In this document: one piece after another, positions 1 to 8,091 of the stretch | How the letters are laid out: every line of letters starts with the position of its first letter | How positions within the stretch are numbered: position 1 is the stretch's first letter | Assembly (NCBI GenBank): GCA_964384645.1 | Contig: CAYLKL010000004.1 | Location: forward strand, 1 to 64,000 | Length of the DNA: 64,000 nt | Reading direction: 5' to 3' | Origin: DAORIO01 sp964384645 | GTDB lineage: Bacteria; Patescibacteriota; Minisyncoccia; Phycocordibacterales; UBA9973 | Position numbers and translations under genes: made by a program | The notes under the pieces: generated by a model | The model's database searches: none | Seen by the model: only the letters and a program-made list of their open reading frames with translations | What the model was told of the DNA's origin: nothing

Positions 1-65
1 TCGGTAACAGGGAGTAAGTCGTAACAAGGCACGGGTAGCGGAAGCTGCTCGTGGATTCATTCCAA
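1..65 (+). rRNA. rrs: 16S rRNA, 3' end (partial)
   Basis: The first bases carry the conserved decoding-site stretch GTAAGTCGTAACAAGG, then helix 45: positions 30-39 pair with 44-53 (10 bp, one G-U-rich) around a GGAA tetraloop. In most bacteria the next bases are GGATCACCTCCTT. Here the tail reads GGATTCATTCCAAA, so the CCTCC anti-Shine-Dalgarno core is missing. Helix 45 is fully paired, which argues against a simple assembly error. The exact 3' end is estimated by analogy with E. coli. Confidence 0.93.
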
Positions 66-250
66 ATTGGACGCGATAATATTTTTTTAAAATATTAAAG
101 CTTACTACGGTCGGAATATTTACCTTTGGTGAATAAGACACTCGTAAGTGAGGAGTAACTCATTTCCGTTGCACAGACGGATAGATGTGCAAAAGATATA
201 TGGACCTCGATTTTTAAATCGGGAGACGGGACAAAAGAAAGCCCATTTGA
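66..250 (+). other. Spacer after 16S; no tRNA or 23S
   Basis: No tRNA and no 23S start follow the 16S gene; the next gene is an unrelated protein, so 16S appears unlinked from 23S. The spacer holds several short inverted repeats (for example AATATTTTTTTAAAATATT near 79, and a CGATTTTTAAATCG palindrome near 209) that could be processing or termination structures. I cannot assign them. Confidence 0.55.
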
Positions 251-259
251 TGCTACAAT
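251..259 (+). promoter_or_regulatory. Extended -10, near-leaderless promoter
   Basis: TGC-TACAAT, 8 nt before ATG 268. This spacing is what fixes the start of the DUF192 gene at 268 instead of the more upstream in-frame ATG at 148, which would lie before the promoter. Confidence 0.65.
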
Positions 260-267
260 ATATTTGT

Positions 268-750
268 ATGCAATCTCTCTTCAAACAGTTATTTGTTCAA
301 GTTTTAATACTAGGCCTTTTAGTGGGCCTTTTTTACGTTCTATTTTGGAACAAAGAAGCAAACATAAAGCCACTTTCTTTGGATTGTCGTGAAGTTGAAA
401 TATCTGGAAAAACCTTTATTTTAAAGCGTGCTTTTACGCCCGAATCTCGAGAGCTTGGTTTGTCTGGAGTTAATTATTTACCAGAAAATTCCGGGATGAT
501 TTTTGAATTTGAAGAGGCTGGAAAATATGGTTTTTGGATGAAGGATATGTTAATGCCTATCGATATTATTTTTGTGGATAAAAATACAATAACTGATGTA
601 TATAAATCTGTAAGTCCTGAGAGTTTTCCTAATAGTTTTTTACCAAGTGTGCCTATAAATTTTGTAATTGAATTGAATTCAGGCGAAAGTGAAAAACTTA
701 AAATTGAAATAGGTGAAATAATAAAAATTTTAGCACCAAAATCTTGTTAG
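268..750 (+). CDS. DUF192 family protein
   Basis: A 160-residue protein with an N-terminal membrane segment (about residues 8-25) followed by a DUF192 domain. The family signature is visible in RELGLSG, GMIFEFEEAGKYGFWMKDM and PIDIIFVD. DUF192 proteins are small secreted or membrane-anchored domains of unknown biochemical role. An in-frame ATG at 148 would extend the reading frame into the rRNA spacer. I prefer ATG 268 because it follows a -10 element by 8 nt and begins a normal signal anchor. It is a single-gene unit between 16S and the reductase genes. Confidence 0.85.
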   Translation: MQSLFKQLFVQVLILGLLVGLFYVLFWNKEANIKPLSLDCREVEISGKTFILKRAFTPESRELGLSGVNYLPENSGMIFEFEEAGKYGFWMKDMLMPIDIIFVDKNTITDVYKSVSPESFPNSFLPSVPINFVIELNSGESEKLKIEIGEIIKILAPKSC

Positions 751-873
751 TTTTAAAAGCATTTTAGGAAAGGTTCTTTACATTAAAATTTTTTTGTTTT
801 ACGGGCAGGTTTTTTAAGTTTTCCACCTAGCTATAGTTTTGTATTTTCTATAAAATTAGTCTATTAAATATCT

Positions 874-2142
874 ATGTCAGTTGAATTTATAACAAAAAGA
901 AGTGGTGAAGTTGTTTCTTTCAAAAGAGACAGAATTGAACGAGCGATTGAGAAAGCGTACACTGCAACTTTGGGAAGTTCTGATTCAAAGACAATATCTT
1001 CTATTGTTGACGCTGTCTTGATTAATGTCGAGGTTACTTTTGGAGATCGAACTCCACACGTTGAGGAAATTCAGAATATTGTAGAGCGTGAACTTGTAAA
1101 TAAGGGTCATTTTGACGTTGCTCGAGCTTATATTTTGTACCGAGAAGAACGAAACAAAGAGAGAGCGAGAGATATTTTTAAAAAAAGAGTTAATTTGAAG
1201 CCGTATGAGTATCCAGAACTTTATGAATATGTAAGCGCAATTAGGCATTCTTATTGGATTCACACCGAATTTAATTTTGTTGGAGATGTTCAAAACTTCA
1301 AAGTAAACGTAGATGAAAAAGAGAGAAATGTAATACAAAACGCAATGCTTGCTATTGCGCAAATTGAAGTTGCGGTAAAAACTTTTTGGGGAGATATATA
1401 TAAAAAGATTCCAAAAGCAGAGGTTGGTGCAGTGGGTGCTACATTTGCTGAAAGTGAAGTTAGGCATACTGATGCGTATGCTCACTTGCTTGAAATATTG
1501 GGACTAAATGAAATATTTGAAACTATTACAGATGTCCCAGCGTTAATGAAGCGTGTGCACTATCTTGATAAATCTCTTGCTAATGCTCGAAGTGAAGACA
1601 ATCGAGATTACAGTCAATCAATTTTGCTATTCTCGCTATTTATTGAGCACGTATCTCTTTTCTCTCAATTTCTTATTATTATGTCTTTCAATAAACATAA
1701 AAATTTATTCAAAGGTATATCAAATGCTGTTGAAGCTACATCAAAAGAAGAGCAGATTCACGGTTTGTTTGGGATAGATCTTATTAATATTATAAAAAAG
1801 GAACACCCAGAATGGTTTGATGCAGAGTTTGAAGAATCTGTTACAAAGTTGTGCGAAGAAGCTTTTGAATCTGAAAAACAAGTCGTGGAATGGATTTTTG
1901 AAAAAGGGGAACTTGAATTTATATCACAGGCGGTAGTTCTAGAATTTATCAAGCAGAGATTTAATAATTCACTCCAAAGCATAGGAATTAAAAAGTTATT
2001 CGAAACGGACGAAAAACTTCTTAAAGAATCAGATTGGTTTTATGACGAAGTTATTGCGACAAAACACGGAGATTTTTTCAACAAAAGGTCAATTAATTAT
2101 AGCAAGAAGACAAAAAGTATTACGAGCGAAGACCTTTTTTAG
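874..2142 (+). CDS. nrdB: Ribonucleotide reductase small subunit with ATP-cone
   Basis: Class I ribonucleotide reductase radical-generating subunit (422 aa). Residues 1 to about 95 form an ATP-cone, the allosteric domain normally found on the large subunit. The ferritin-like part carries the expected metal ligands: E165, E195 and H198 (in SEVRHTDAY), E258, and E293/H296 (EEQIH). Y202 sits where the radical tyrosine of E. coli NrdB lies (E-x2-H-x3-Y), so a tyrosyl radical is plausible. nrdA follows after 35 nt, and its predicted protein has no ATP-cone, so activity control probably acts through this subunit, as described for some Bacteroidota enzymes. No Shine-Dalgarno precedes the ATG. A TATAAA at 849-854 may be the -10. 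Confidence 0.94.
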   Translation: MSVEFITKRSGEVVSFKRDRIERAIEKAYTATLGSSDSKTISSIVDAVLINVEVTFGDRTPHVEEIQNIVERELVNKGHFDVARAYILYREERNKERARDIFKKRVNLKPYEYPELYEYVSAIRHSYWIHTEFNFVGDVQNFKVNVDEKERNVIQNAMLAIAQIEVAVKTFWGDIYKKIPKAEVGAVGATFAESEVRHTDAYAHLLEILGLNEIFETITDVPALMKRVHYLDKSLANARSEDNRDYSQSILLFSLFIEHVSLFSQFLIIMSFNKHKNLFKGISNAVEATSKEEQIHGLFGIDLINIIKKEHPEWFDAEFEESVTKLCEEAFESEKQVVEWIFEKGELEFISQAVVLEFIKQRFNNSLQSIGIKKLFETDEKLLKESDWFYDEVIATKHGDFFNKRSINYSKKTKSITSEDLF

Positions 2143-2148
2143 TATAAT
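2143..2148 (+). promoter_or_regulatory. -10 element upstream of nrdA
   Basis: TATAAT right after the nrdB stop codon gives a possible separate start for nrdA with a leader of about 23 nt. No convincing -35 element was identified. Confidence 0.4.
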
Positions 2149-2177
2149 TTATTAGTAATTAAACAGAAACACAAAAT

Positions 2178-3902
2178 ATGTATTGGCTAAATGAAAACAG
2201 TAGAAAATTTTTGGCAAAGGGCTATTTGGTTGGAGGTATTTCCGCTGAGGAGCGTATTCGTGAAATAGCAGAAATTGCTGAAAAGTATTTGAATAAGCCG
2301 GGTTTTGCTGATAAGTTTTATGACTATATGTCTCGTGGTTTTTACTCTCTCGCAACTCCGATTTGGGCGAATTATGGAAAAGAAAGAGGACTTCCAATTA
2401 GTTGTTTTGGAAGTTATGTTGATGACGATATGTCTCGAATTCTATATACACACGCGGAAGTGGGAATGATGACAAAGTATGGTGGTGGTACATCTGTTCA
2501 CTTAGGCGCACTTCGTCCTCGAGGTTCTTTTATTAAAGACAACGGGCACTCGTCTGGGTCCGTACACTTTTTAGAGCTTTTTGATAGTCTGATTAATATT
2601 GTAAGTCAGGGAACTGTAAGGCGTGGTCACTGTGCACCATATCTTCCGGTTGAACACGGTGATATTGAGGAATATTTAAATATTGGAAAAGAAGGACATC
2701 CCATTCAAGAATCAACATATGCGGTTACTGTTACTGATAAATGGCTAAAAGAAATGGTAGATGGTGATCAAGATAAGCGTCACATTTGGGCAAAAGTAAT
2801 TCAACGACGCACAGAGATAGGTTATCCGTATATTTTCTTCACAGATACAGTAAACAATAATACTGTTGATGTTTATAAAGATAAAAAGATGACAATCCAT
2901 GGAAGTAATCTATGTTCAGAAATTTGTCTTCCAACAAGCGATGAAATTTCTTTTGTTTGTTGTCTGTCTTCTATAAATCTTCGTCATTATAATGAGTGGA
3001 AAGATACTGATGCTGTTGAAACACTAACTATGTTTTTAGATACAGTTTTGTCTGATTTTATTCATCGACTAGAAACTTTTCGAGATAGCAATGATCTACA
3101 TAAACAATCAGCATTTCATTTTATGCAACGCGCACACAAGTTTGCAAAAGAACATCGTGCTTTAGGTCTTGGGGTTCTTGGTTGGCATACATTTTTGCAA
3201 GAAAATAATATTACATTTGAAAGCCCAGAGGCAGCTAAACTTAATACAGAAATATTTGCTGTAATAAAGGAAAAAGCATATAAGGCCTCAGCGGATATGG
3301 CAAAAGAATATGGTGAACCAGAAGTTTTGAAAGGTTACGGACGTCGCAATACTACACTTCTTGCGATAGCGCCTACTACATCGTCTGCATTTATCTTGGG
3401 TCAAGTTTCGCAAGGAATAGAGCCGCTTATGTCAAACGCTTTTGTTAAAGATGTTGATAAAATGAAAGTGACAATTAAAAACCCAACACTTAAAGCATTG
3501 CTTGAATTAAAAGGTTCAGACACAACTGAGGTGTGGGCTAGTATCCGAGACAATGATGGGTCAGTCCAACATCTAGATTTTTTGACCGAACACGAAAAGA
3601 ATGTATTTAGAACTTTTAGTGAAATTGATCAAAAAGTTATTATTGAGCAAGCAGCAGATCGTCAAAAATATATAGACCAAGCGCAATCATTAAATCTCAT
3701 GATTGATCCTTCTATTTCAACCAAGGATTTGAATGCTCTTTATTTGTATGCGTGGGAAAAGGGCGTCAAGACTCTTTACTATCAGCACAGTATAAATGCG
3801 GCTCAGCAATTTGGTAGAAAAAAACTACAAGAAAATGAATCAAAAAAACCTAAAGTAATTTTCGCCGCAGAGGATAATGTTTGTATTGGTTGCGAGGCGT
3901 AG
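2178..3902 (+). CDS. nrdA: Ribonucleotide reductase large subunit, short form
   Basis: Catalytic subunit reducing ribonucleotides, 574 aa, much shorter than the 750-850 aa typical of class Ia NrdA. The active-site set is present: C76 (GLPISCFGS), N244-C246-E248 (NLCSE), the C261/C262 pair (FVCCLSS) and a C-terminal CIGC redox pair for thioredoxin-type reductants. The reading frame starts straight into the catalytic N-terminal helix region, with no ATP-cone. This matches the cone being carried by the neighbouring NrdB. The two genes form one functional pair. Start chosen as the first ATG; no Shine-Dalgarno is seen. Confidence 0.95.
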   Translation: MYWLNENSRKFLAKGYLVGGISAEERIREIAEIAEKYLNKPGFADKFYDYMSRGFYSLATPIWANYGKERGLPISCFGSYVDDDMSRILYTHAEVGMMTKYGGGTSVHLGALRPRGSFIKDNGHSSGSVHFLELFDSLINIVSQGTVRRGHCAPYLPVEHGDIEEYLNIGKEGHPIQESTYAVTVTDKWLKEMVDGDQDKRHIWAKVIQRRTEIGYPYIFFTDTVNNNTVDVYKDKKMTIHGSNLCSEICLPTSDEISFVCCLSSINLRHYNEWKDTDAVETLTMFLDTVLSDFIHRLETFRDSNDLHKQSAFHFMQRAHKFAKEHRALGLGVLGWHTFLQENNITFESPEAAKLNTEIFAVIKEKAYKASADMAKEYGEPEVLKGYGRRNTTLLAIAPTTSSAFILGQVSQGIEPLMSNAFVKDVDKMKVTIKNPTLKALLELKGSDTTEVWASIRDNDGSVQHLDFLTEHEKNVFRTFSEIDQKVIIEQAADRQKYIDQAQSLNLMIDPSISTKDLNALYLYAWEKGVKTLYYQHSINAAQQFGRKKLQENESKKPKVIFAAEDNVCIGCEA

Positions 3903-3915
3903 TAAGGACTCGCTC

Positions 3916-4043
3916 GAAACATCTTTTTGAAAGCACACATAAAAACCACCCTTGTGAGGGTGGTTTTTTGCTCTGCTCGGTCGCGACCTGCGCAAGGCTT
4001 TCAAAAAGATGTTTCTTCGCTCGCGAAGACGGAGCCGAGCCTT
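3916..4043 (+). repeat. Palindromic spacer element A
   Basis: Outer arms 3916-3934 and 3997-4015 are a perfect 19-bp inverted repeat. The 62-nt core contains ACACATAAA, a terminator stem-loop, GCTCTGCTCG and CCTGCGCAAG. A tail rich in GCTCGCGAAGACGGAGCC follows to 4043. Core boxes and tail are shared with elements B (7813), C (11797), D (10011) and E (10571). Confidence 0.8.
3941..3969 (+). terminator. Intrinsic terminator after nrdA
   Basis: Stem ACCACCC/GGGTGGT with loop TTGTGA flanked by A-run and T6. It lies inside palindromic element A, 40 nt after the nrdA stop. Confidence 0.85.
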
Positions 4044-4053
4044 TAATGAAATA

Positions 4054-4083
4054 AAAAGCTACCCAATAAACTTAGGTAGCTTT
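4054..4083. terminator. Bidirectional terminator
   Basis: AAAAGCTACC paired with GGTAGCTTT around a 10-nt loop, 5 nt after the stop of the minus-strand gene 4088-4402. Confidence 0.75.
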
Positions 4084-4087
4084 ACAA

Positions 4088-4402
4088 TTAAGATATTGGT
4101 ATCTCCTCTATAAAAACATTATAGAATTCTTTAATTTCTTCTTCACTCAGAGGTAATATTAATTCACTTTTTAAAAGATTGATGCTGTATCCTATTGTAA
4201 GTGTTTTTTCTGTGAAAAAGGTGACTTTAATATTTTGGGAAGCGTAGTCTTTTTTTATAATCTCGTGGCAAAAATATGATGCCGCTTTTTCTACGGTGAA
4301 GAATTCATAAAGTGGCATACCAATCTGCTTTTCTTCCGAGGCGCAGTTAATTGTTATCTTAGTTGCTTTTCCTCGAGTTGTTTTATAAATTGTACATTCC
4401 AT
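4088..4402 (-). CDS. Hypothetical protein (104 aa)
   Basis: I do not recognise a family. The protein is small, soluble and mixed alpha/beta in appearance, with no signal peptide or membrane segment; it has two cysteines (C3, C20 region) and a third in YFCHEI. It is an isolated unit with its own TTGACA/TAGAAT promoter (4427-4454) and a terminator directly after the stop, the same arrangement as genes 10125-10526 and 10744-11199. ATG 4402 has no Shine-Dalgarno. Confidence 0.7.
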   Translation of the reverse strand: MECTIYKTTRGKATKITINCASEEKQIGMPLYEFFTVEKAASYFCHEIIKKDYASQNIKVTFFTEKTLTIGYSINLLKSELILPLSEEEIKEFYNVFIEEIPIS

Positions 4403-4426
4403 CTTGTCAGGTTTTAAGTTTTTCCA

Positions 4427-4454
4427 ATTCTACATTTAAAAATCTATTTGTCAA
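4427..4454 (-). promoter_or_regulatory. Sigma-70-type promoter for 4402 gene
   Basis: On the minus strand: TTGACA (4454-4449), 16-nt spacer, TAGAAT (4432-4427) preceded by TG. Predicted leader about 18 nt. Confidence 0.7.
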
Positions 4455-4460
4455 TTAAAT

Positions 4461-4488
4461 AAAAAAATCCCCGCAAGGGGATTTTTTG
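4461..4488. terminator. Terminator-like hairpin between divergent genes
   Basis: AAAAAAATCCCC gcaa GGGGATTTTTT. It sits between divergent genes 4402(-) and 4578(+), so it would act as an insulator rather than ending a known gene. Confidence 0.7.
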
Positions 4489-4577
4489 ATAGTAGTTTAA
4501 AAAGTTTTTCCACTTTTTAACATATTTCTTTTGTGTTACAAGTTATAATTAGAATATTAAAAACTTAAACATAATTT

Positions 4578-5684
4578 ATGGACAATAAAAAAACTTTATA
4601 TACCATTTTGGCTTTGGTTGCTGGAATAGTCGTGGGGTACATGACAAATGGATCAAAAATTTTAGTACAAGATCAGGGTGCCTCAGCTCTTTCTTCAAAG
4701 GTCACTCAAGAAAATTATAATGAATCTTCTATAGATAGTGATATTTTTAAAAGCATAGACAAAAAACTTGAAGACAGAATTGTAGCTCTTAATAATAAGA
4801 AACTACAAAGTTCGCCTATGAAAATAAGTTATGATTCTTCAAATATTAAAAAAGCTCAAGAAGAACTAAGTAATACTAGAAATTCAACTGGCGCAGCTAT
4901 TAATCCGTCTATTTACGCCCCTTTTCCTAATTTAATTACAGTAACAGATAATGTAAATACAGTGGATTATCATGTTCTAATAAATATATATTCAGGAACA
5001 AGTAGTTTTACTTTTACGCCAACGCTATTTGGAAGAAGTGATATTCCTATGAACAATATTCCATTTAAAAGAGTAGCAAACTCTGCGGCAAAATACGGTA
5101 CATCTACTAGAGTAAGGGCGTTGGCAGGTTGGGGTCCATACTTCAATTCTTTGGCAGTTTCAAGCAATATTACTGTAAACAGTAGCACTAATAATTTAAC
5201 TGTTCCCGCTAATCAAGTTGGGACTATCGAATTTACGTATAGTTTGCCTAAAAATGAGTTTTTTTCAGGTATACATAGTTTTAAAATAAATAATCTATTT
5301 GATGCATTTCAGTCAAACAACTATTTAACTGTGCAGAATGTGCCGGAATTATTTATGTATGCAAATGGAATAAACGACACACCTATATTTACCACCATGC
5401 AAACGAACACCTTCTTTACTCCTTTGGTAATGAGTTTGAATAATTCTCTATATGGTTCTGGTTTTGGTAATGCAAATGAAGTAACAATTTCGTATTTTAA
5501 TGGATGCACTGCCTCTTCTGTTCCAACGATTGTTAGCGGGAAAAATGACGGTATTTTACAAAGAGTTGAGTTAGGTAGTTTGGTTAATTTATCACAAGGG
5601 CAATCATGTGAGTTAGGTATAAGTTTTAAAAATATCGACACAGGGAAGGTTAAATTTATAAATGTAATTGTTTTAGGTCAGTAA
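4578..5684 (+). CDS. Secreted/anchored hypothetical protein (368 aa)
   Basis: Residues 6-24 form a signal anchor (LYTILALVAGIVVGYMT). The exported part starts with a helical, Lys/Asn-rich stretch to about residue 100, then becomes Ser/Thr/Asn-rich and beta-strand-like to the end. Two cysteines near the C-terminus (ISYFNGCTAS and GQSCELG) could form a disulfide. No family recognised; probably a surface protein. A TATAAT at 4544-4549 gives a leader of about 22 nt. A strong terminator follows the stop. Confidence 0.75.
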   Translation: MDNKKTLYTILALVAGIVVGYMTNGSKILVQDQGASALSSKVTQENYNESSIDSDIFKSIDKKLEDRIVALNNKKLQSSPMKISYDSSNIKKAQEELSNTRNSTGAAINPSIYAPFPNLITVTDNVNTVDYHVLINIYSGTSSFTFTPTLFGRSDIPMNNIPFKRVANSAAKYGTSTRVRALAGWGPYFNSLAVSSNITVNSSTNNLTVPANQVGTIEFTYSLPKNEFFSGIHSFKINNLFDAFQSNNYLTVQNVPELFMYANGINDTPIFTTMQTNTFFTPLVMSLNNSLYGSGFGNANEVTISYFNGCTASSVPTIVSGKNDGILQRVELGSLVNLSQGQSCELGISFKNIDTGKVKFINVIVLGQ

Positions 5685-5686
5685 AT

Positions 5687-5720
5687 AAAAAATCCCCCGC
5701 CAGTTGGCGGGGGATTTTTT
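5687..5720. terminator. Bidirectional terminator
   Basis: AAAAAATCCCCCGCC agtt GGCGGGGGATTTTTT between two convergent genes (stops at 5684 on plus and 5728 on minus). Confidence 0.9.
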
Positions 5721-5727
5721 GCTTAAT

Positions 5728-6009
5728 TTAGAAAGCGCGTCCTTCTTTTCTGATTTGTCTTGCGATCGCATATACGATCATAAGTAGAAGTATTGCTATT
5801 AACCAGCTGATCAATGTTCCTGAAAATCCTCCGATAGCAAATGCGCCAAGTGTTGATCCACCGTTAACTCTATTTGTTAAGACATCGATAACTTCTTCTT
5901 TAACATTATTTTTTTCGTAGTTTAGTGTTCCGATTGTTAGAATAGTTTCTCCACCTTGAACTCTATTTGAAGTTCGAACTTGTAGAACGATTTCTCCTTT
6001 TTCTTTTGG
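5728..6009 (-). pseudogene. In-frame C-terminal continuation of the 6010-7767 protein
   Basis: Reading on past the TAA at 6012-6010 in the same frame gives another 93 codons without a stop, ending with TAA at 5730-5728. The translation begins PKEKGEIVLQVRTSNRV, continues the beta-rich sequence, then has a membrane segment (LISWLIAILLLMIVYAI) and a basic tail RQIRKEGRAF. This is the typical C-terminal anchor of such a surface protein. The stop therefore cuts the gene just before its anchor: a nonsense mutation, a sequence error, or a read-through site. Confidence 0.75.
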
Positions 6010-7767
6010 TTAAATGTCTTCAAGTCTTATAAAGATTGTATGGTCAGCTTTGTTGTAAGTTCCGCGTGAGATTCTTTCAAAGACAACATCTTTAGATAAA
6101 ATTATGTTTAGAGTTGCATCTTTTGCAGTTATTGATGATGAGTTGTTTATGTAGTCAATATCAACGTTAAATCGCTCACCAGCACCAACGTTTTCAAAAG
6201 ATGAGGTAATGTCTAGGTCAACAAGAGTTGTTCCGCCTACTGTTGAAACATAAGTGACTGTATGTGTAGGAGTAGGTACATATGGAGGAATGTAGGGTGG
6301 TACAACTGGGTCAAAAGTTGAAACAGAAATTGTAACTGAATCACTATCATCGCCGTCTTCACCTTCAGCTGTAATATAGAAAGTTGTAGTTGAATAGATG
6401 TTGTATACTCTTTCGTCTCCATCATCATCTACATTTCCAACGCCGTTTGAAATATAAACATCGTCACAGTCAGTAGTTTCCCAGTATAGGGTAGTTGATC
6501 CTCCATTCGGTAGGAAAGATGGACTTGCATAAAATTCATCAATTTCACATTCGTCGTCATTGTTGTTTCCGTTATCGTCGTCTACTTCTACAGTAATAGT
6601 TTTAGAGTCAGATGAGTTTCCATTTGTTGCGGTGATAGTAAATGATTCATCTTCATCAAGTTCGTCAGTATCTATATCTCCATCGTTTGAAACGTCGCCA
6701 ATTCCATCTGATATATCAACATCTGTACAGTTTGTAGTTTCCCAATATAGAGTTGTTTCTTCGCCCTCGTCGATTTCATCAGGGGAAGCGTAAAAAGAAT
6801 CAATTTCACAATCGTTTCCTCCACCACTTGTTGTTATATCAACTGTAATAGTTTGAGTATCAGTATTAGTTGCTCCGTAAGCTGTTAGAGTAAAAGTTGT
6901 GTCTTGAGTAAGCGATCCTGTTGAAACAGAACCATTTGCATTCATGTTTGCTTGTCCAAAGCTTCCGCCAGAGATTCCAACATCAGTACAGTTTGAAGTT
7001 GTCCAAGATAGTGTTGAAGATGATCCAGAAGTTATTGAACTTGGGTTTGCTGAAAATGTATTGATTGTACAGTTTGTTGGTGGGGGAGTTATTGTTCCTG
7101 TTTTAAATGATAGCGCGCTTGTTGCAATAGTTACTCCAGCTGAGTTTTTTGCAATTGCTCGGAAGTAATAAGTTGTGTTTGATTGTAATCCTGTAATTGC
7201 TTTTGAAAAACTTCCAGAATTTCCAAGCATTGAAGTGTAAGTTGTGAAGTATGAGCCAATAAAAGATGAATTATTTGCATATTCAAATCGAGTTTCAGTT
7301 GCTGATCCTCCACCATTGAAGAATCCGTTTAATGTCGCACCTGTTTGAGCGATAGAAGTTGCAGGCATTGTTTGAATCGTTGCACTTGTATAATTTGGAG
7401 TAGTAAATGAAAGAGTTGAACCAAAAACTGGAAGTGCTCCGTTTGCTGCACCCATAGCTCTTACGAAGTAAGTCTTTCCTGGTTGTACTGTTATAGTTGC
7501 ATCAAATGTACCAGAGCCAGTTTTTGTTTGGTAAGCAGTTGAGTTTAGAAGTAGTGGAGTATCACCCCATTCAAATCGAACATCCATTGAAGGTAATGTT
7601 CCTGCATTATAAAAACCATTCAGTTTTACTGATGTTTGTGTGATATTTGTTGCTGGAGTTGTTGAAATACTCAATGTGCTTTGTGAAGCAGCGAATGAGA
7701 ATAGGGGAAGGATGATAAATCCTGCCACAAAAACAACTAATGCTTTTAAACTGATATTCTTTTTCAT
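6010..7767 (-). CDS. Secreted Ig-like repeat surface protein, anchor cut off by in-frame stop
   Basis: 585 aa up to the stop. Signal peptide at residues 1-26 (MKKNISLKALVVFVAGF, cleavage near SFAAS). Two fibronectin-like repeats follow (TPATNITQTSVKLNGF and PATSIAQTGATLNGF), then three Ig-like repeats of about 80 aa, each starting C-x-I-x-x-F-x-A-x-P and containing TL-x-W-x-T-x(2)-C. The later repeats are very rich in Asp/Glu/Asn. A final beta domain ends at IRLEDI-stop, with the missing anchor encoded downstream. An in-frame ATG lies upstream (7920), but the promoter at 7774-7802 places the start at 7767. Confidence 0.85.
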   Translation of the reverse strand: MKKNISLKALVVFVAGFIILPLFSFAASQSTLSISTTPATNITQTSVKLNGFYNAGTLPSMDVRFEWGDTPLLLNSTAYQTKTGSGTFDATITVQPGKTYFVRAMGAANGALPVFGSTLSFTTPNYTSATIQTMPATSIAQTGATLNGFFNGGGSATETRFEYANNSSFIGSYFTTYTSMLGNSGSFSKAITGLQSNTTYYFRAIAKNSAGVTIATSALSFKTGTITPPPTNCTINTFSANPSSITSGSSSTLSWTTSNCTDVGISGGSFGQANMNANGSVSTGSLTQDTTFTLTAYGATNTDTQTITVDITTSGGGNDCEIDSFYASPDEIDEGEETTLYWETTNCTDVDISDGIGDVSNDGDIDTDELDEDESFTITATNGNSSDSKTITVEVDDDNGNNNDDECEIDEFYASPSFLPNGGSTTLYWETTDCDDVYISNGVGNVDDDGDERVYNIYSTTTFYITAEGEDGDDSDSVTISVSTFDPVVPPYIPPYVPTPTHTVTYVSTVGGTTLVDLDITSSFENVGAGERFNVDIDYINNSSSITAKDATLNIILSKDVVFERISRGTYNKADHTIFIRLEDI

Positions 7768-7773
7768 GTCGTG

Positions 7774-7802
7774 ATAATAGCAGATAAACATTATCTTGTC
7801 AA
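7774..7802 (-). promoter_or_regulatory. Model leaderless promoter
   Basis: Minus strand: TTGACA (7802-7797), 17-nt spacer ending TGC, TATTAT (7779-7774), then exactly 6 nt to ATG 7767. This is the cleanest complete example of the leaderless arrangement seen across the window. Confidence 0.85.
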
Positions 7803-7812
7803 GAGGGGGCTC

Positions 7813-7970
7813 GCGCGAATATACTTTTCTAAAACACGCATAAAGCCCTCCTGCGAGGGCTTTTGCTCTGCTCGATTTTGAAATTTTGCTTCGCAAAAAC
7901 CATGCTTTCAAAACCTGCACAAGGTTTTAGAAAAGTATATTCGCGCTCGCAAGGTCGGAACGGACGGCGC
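7813..7970 (+). repeat. Palindromic spacer element B
   Basis: Arms 7813-7835 and 7924-7946 are a perfect 23-bp inverted repeat. The 88-nt core (7836-7923) includes a terminator stem (AAAGCCCTC ctgc GAGGGCTTTT) and GCTCTGCTCG. The core matches that of element C (reverse orientation) at 85 of 88 positions, although the arms differ. The tail GCTCGCAAGGTCGGAACGG runs to about 7970. It lies between two divergent promoters. Confidence 0.85.
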
Positions 7971-7991
7971 AAGACTTTCAAAAAAATATTA

Positions 7992-8020
7992 TTGACTTAT
8001 ATATAAAATAATGTTATTAT
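7992..8020 (+). promoter_or_regulatory. Promoter of helicase-sigma4 gene
   Basis: TTGACT (7992-7997), 17-nt spacer ending TGT, TATTAT (8015-8020). The leader would be about 65 nt and includes GTTCTTTAAATTTAAATAA just before the ATG. Confidence 0.75.
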
Positions 8021-8091
8021 TTAACACGTCCAAGACCGAACGGGACGATAAATATAGGAGTAGGATTATTGTTCTTTAAATTTAAATAAAC

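Noticed and set aside
148..267. Upstream extension of the DUF192 gene to ATG 148
   Set aside because: It would begin in the rRNA spacer, before the -10 at 254-259, and adds no family sequence.
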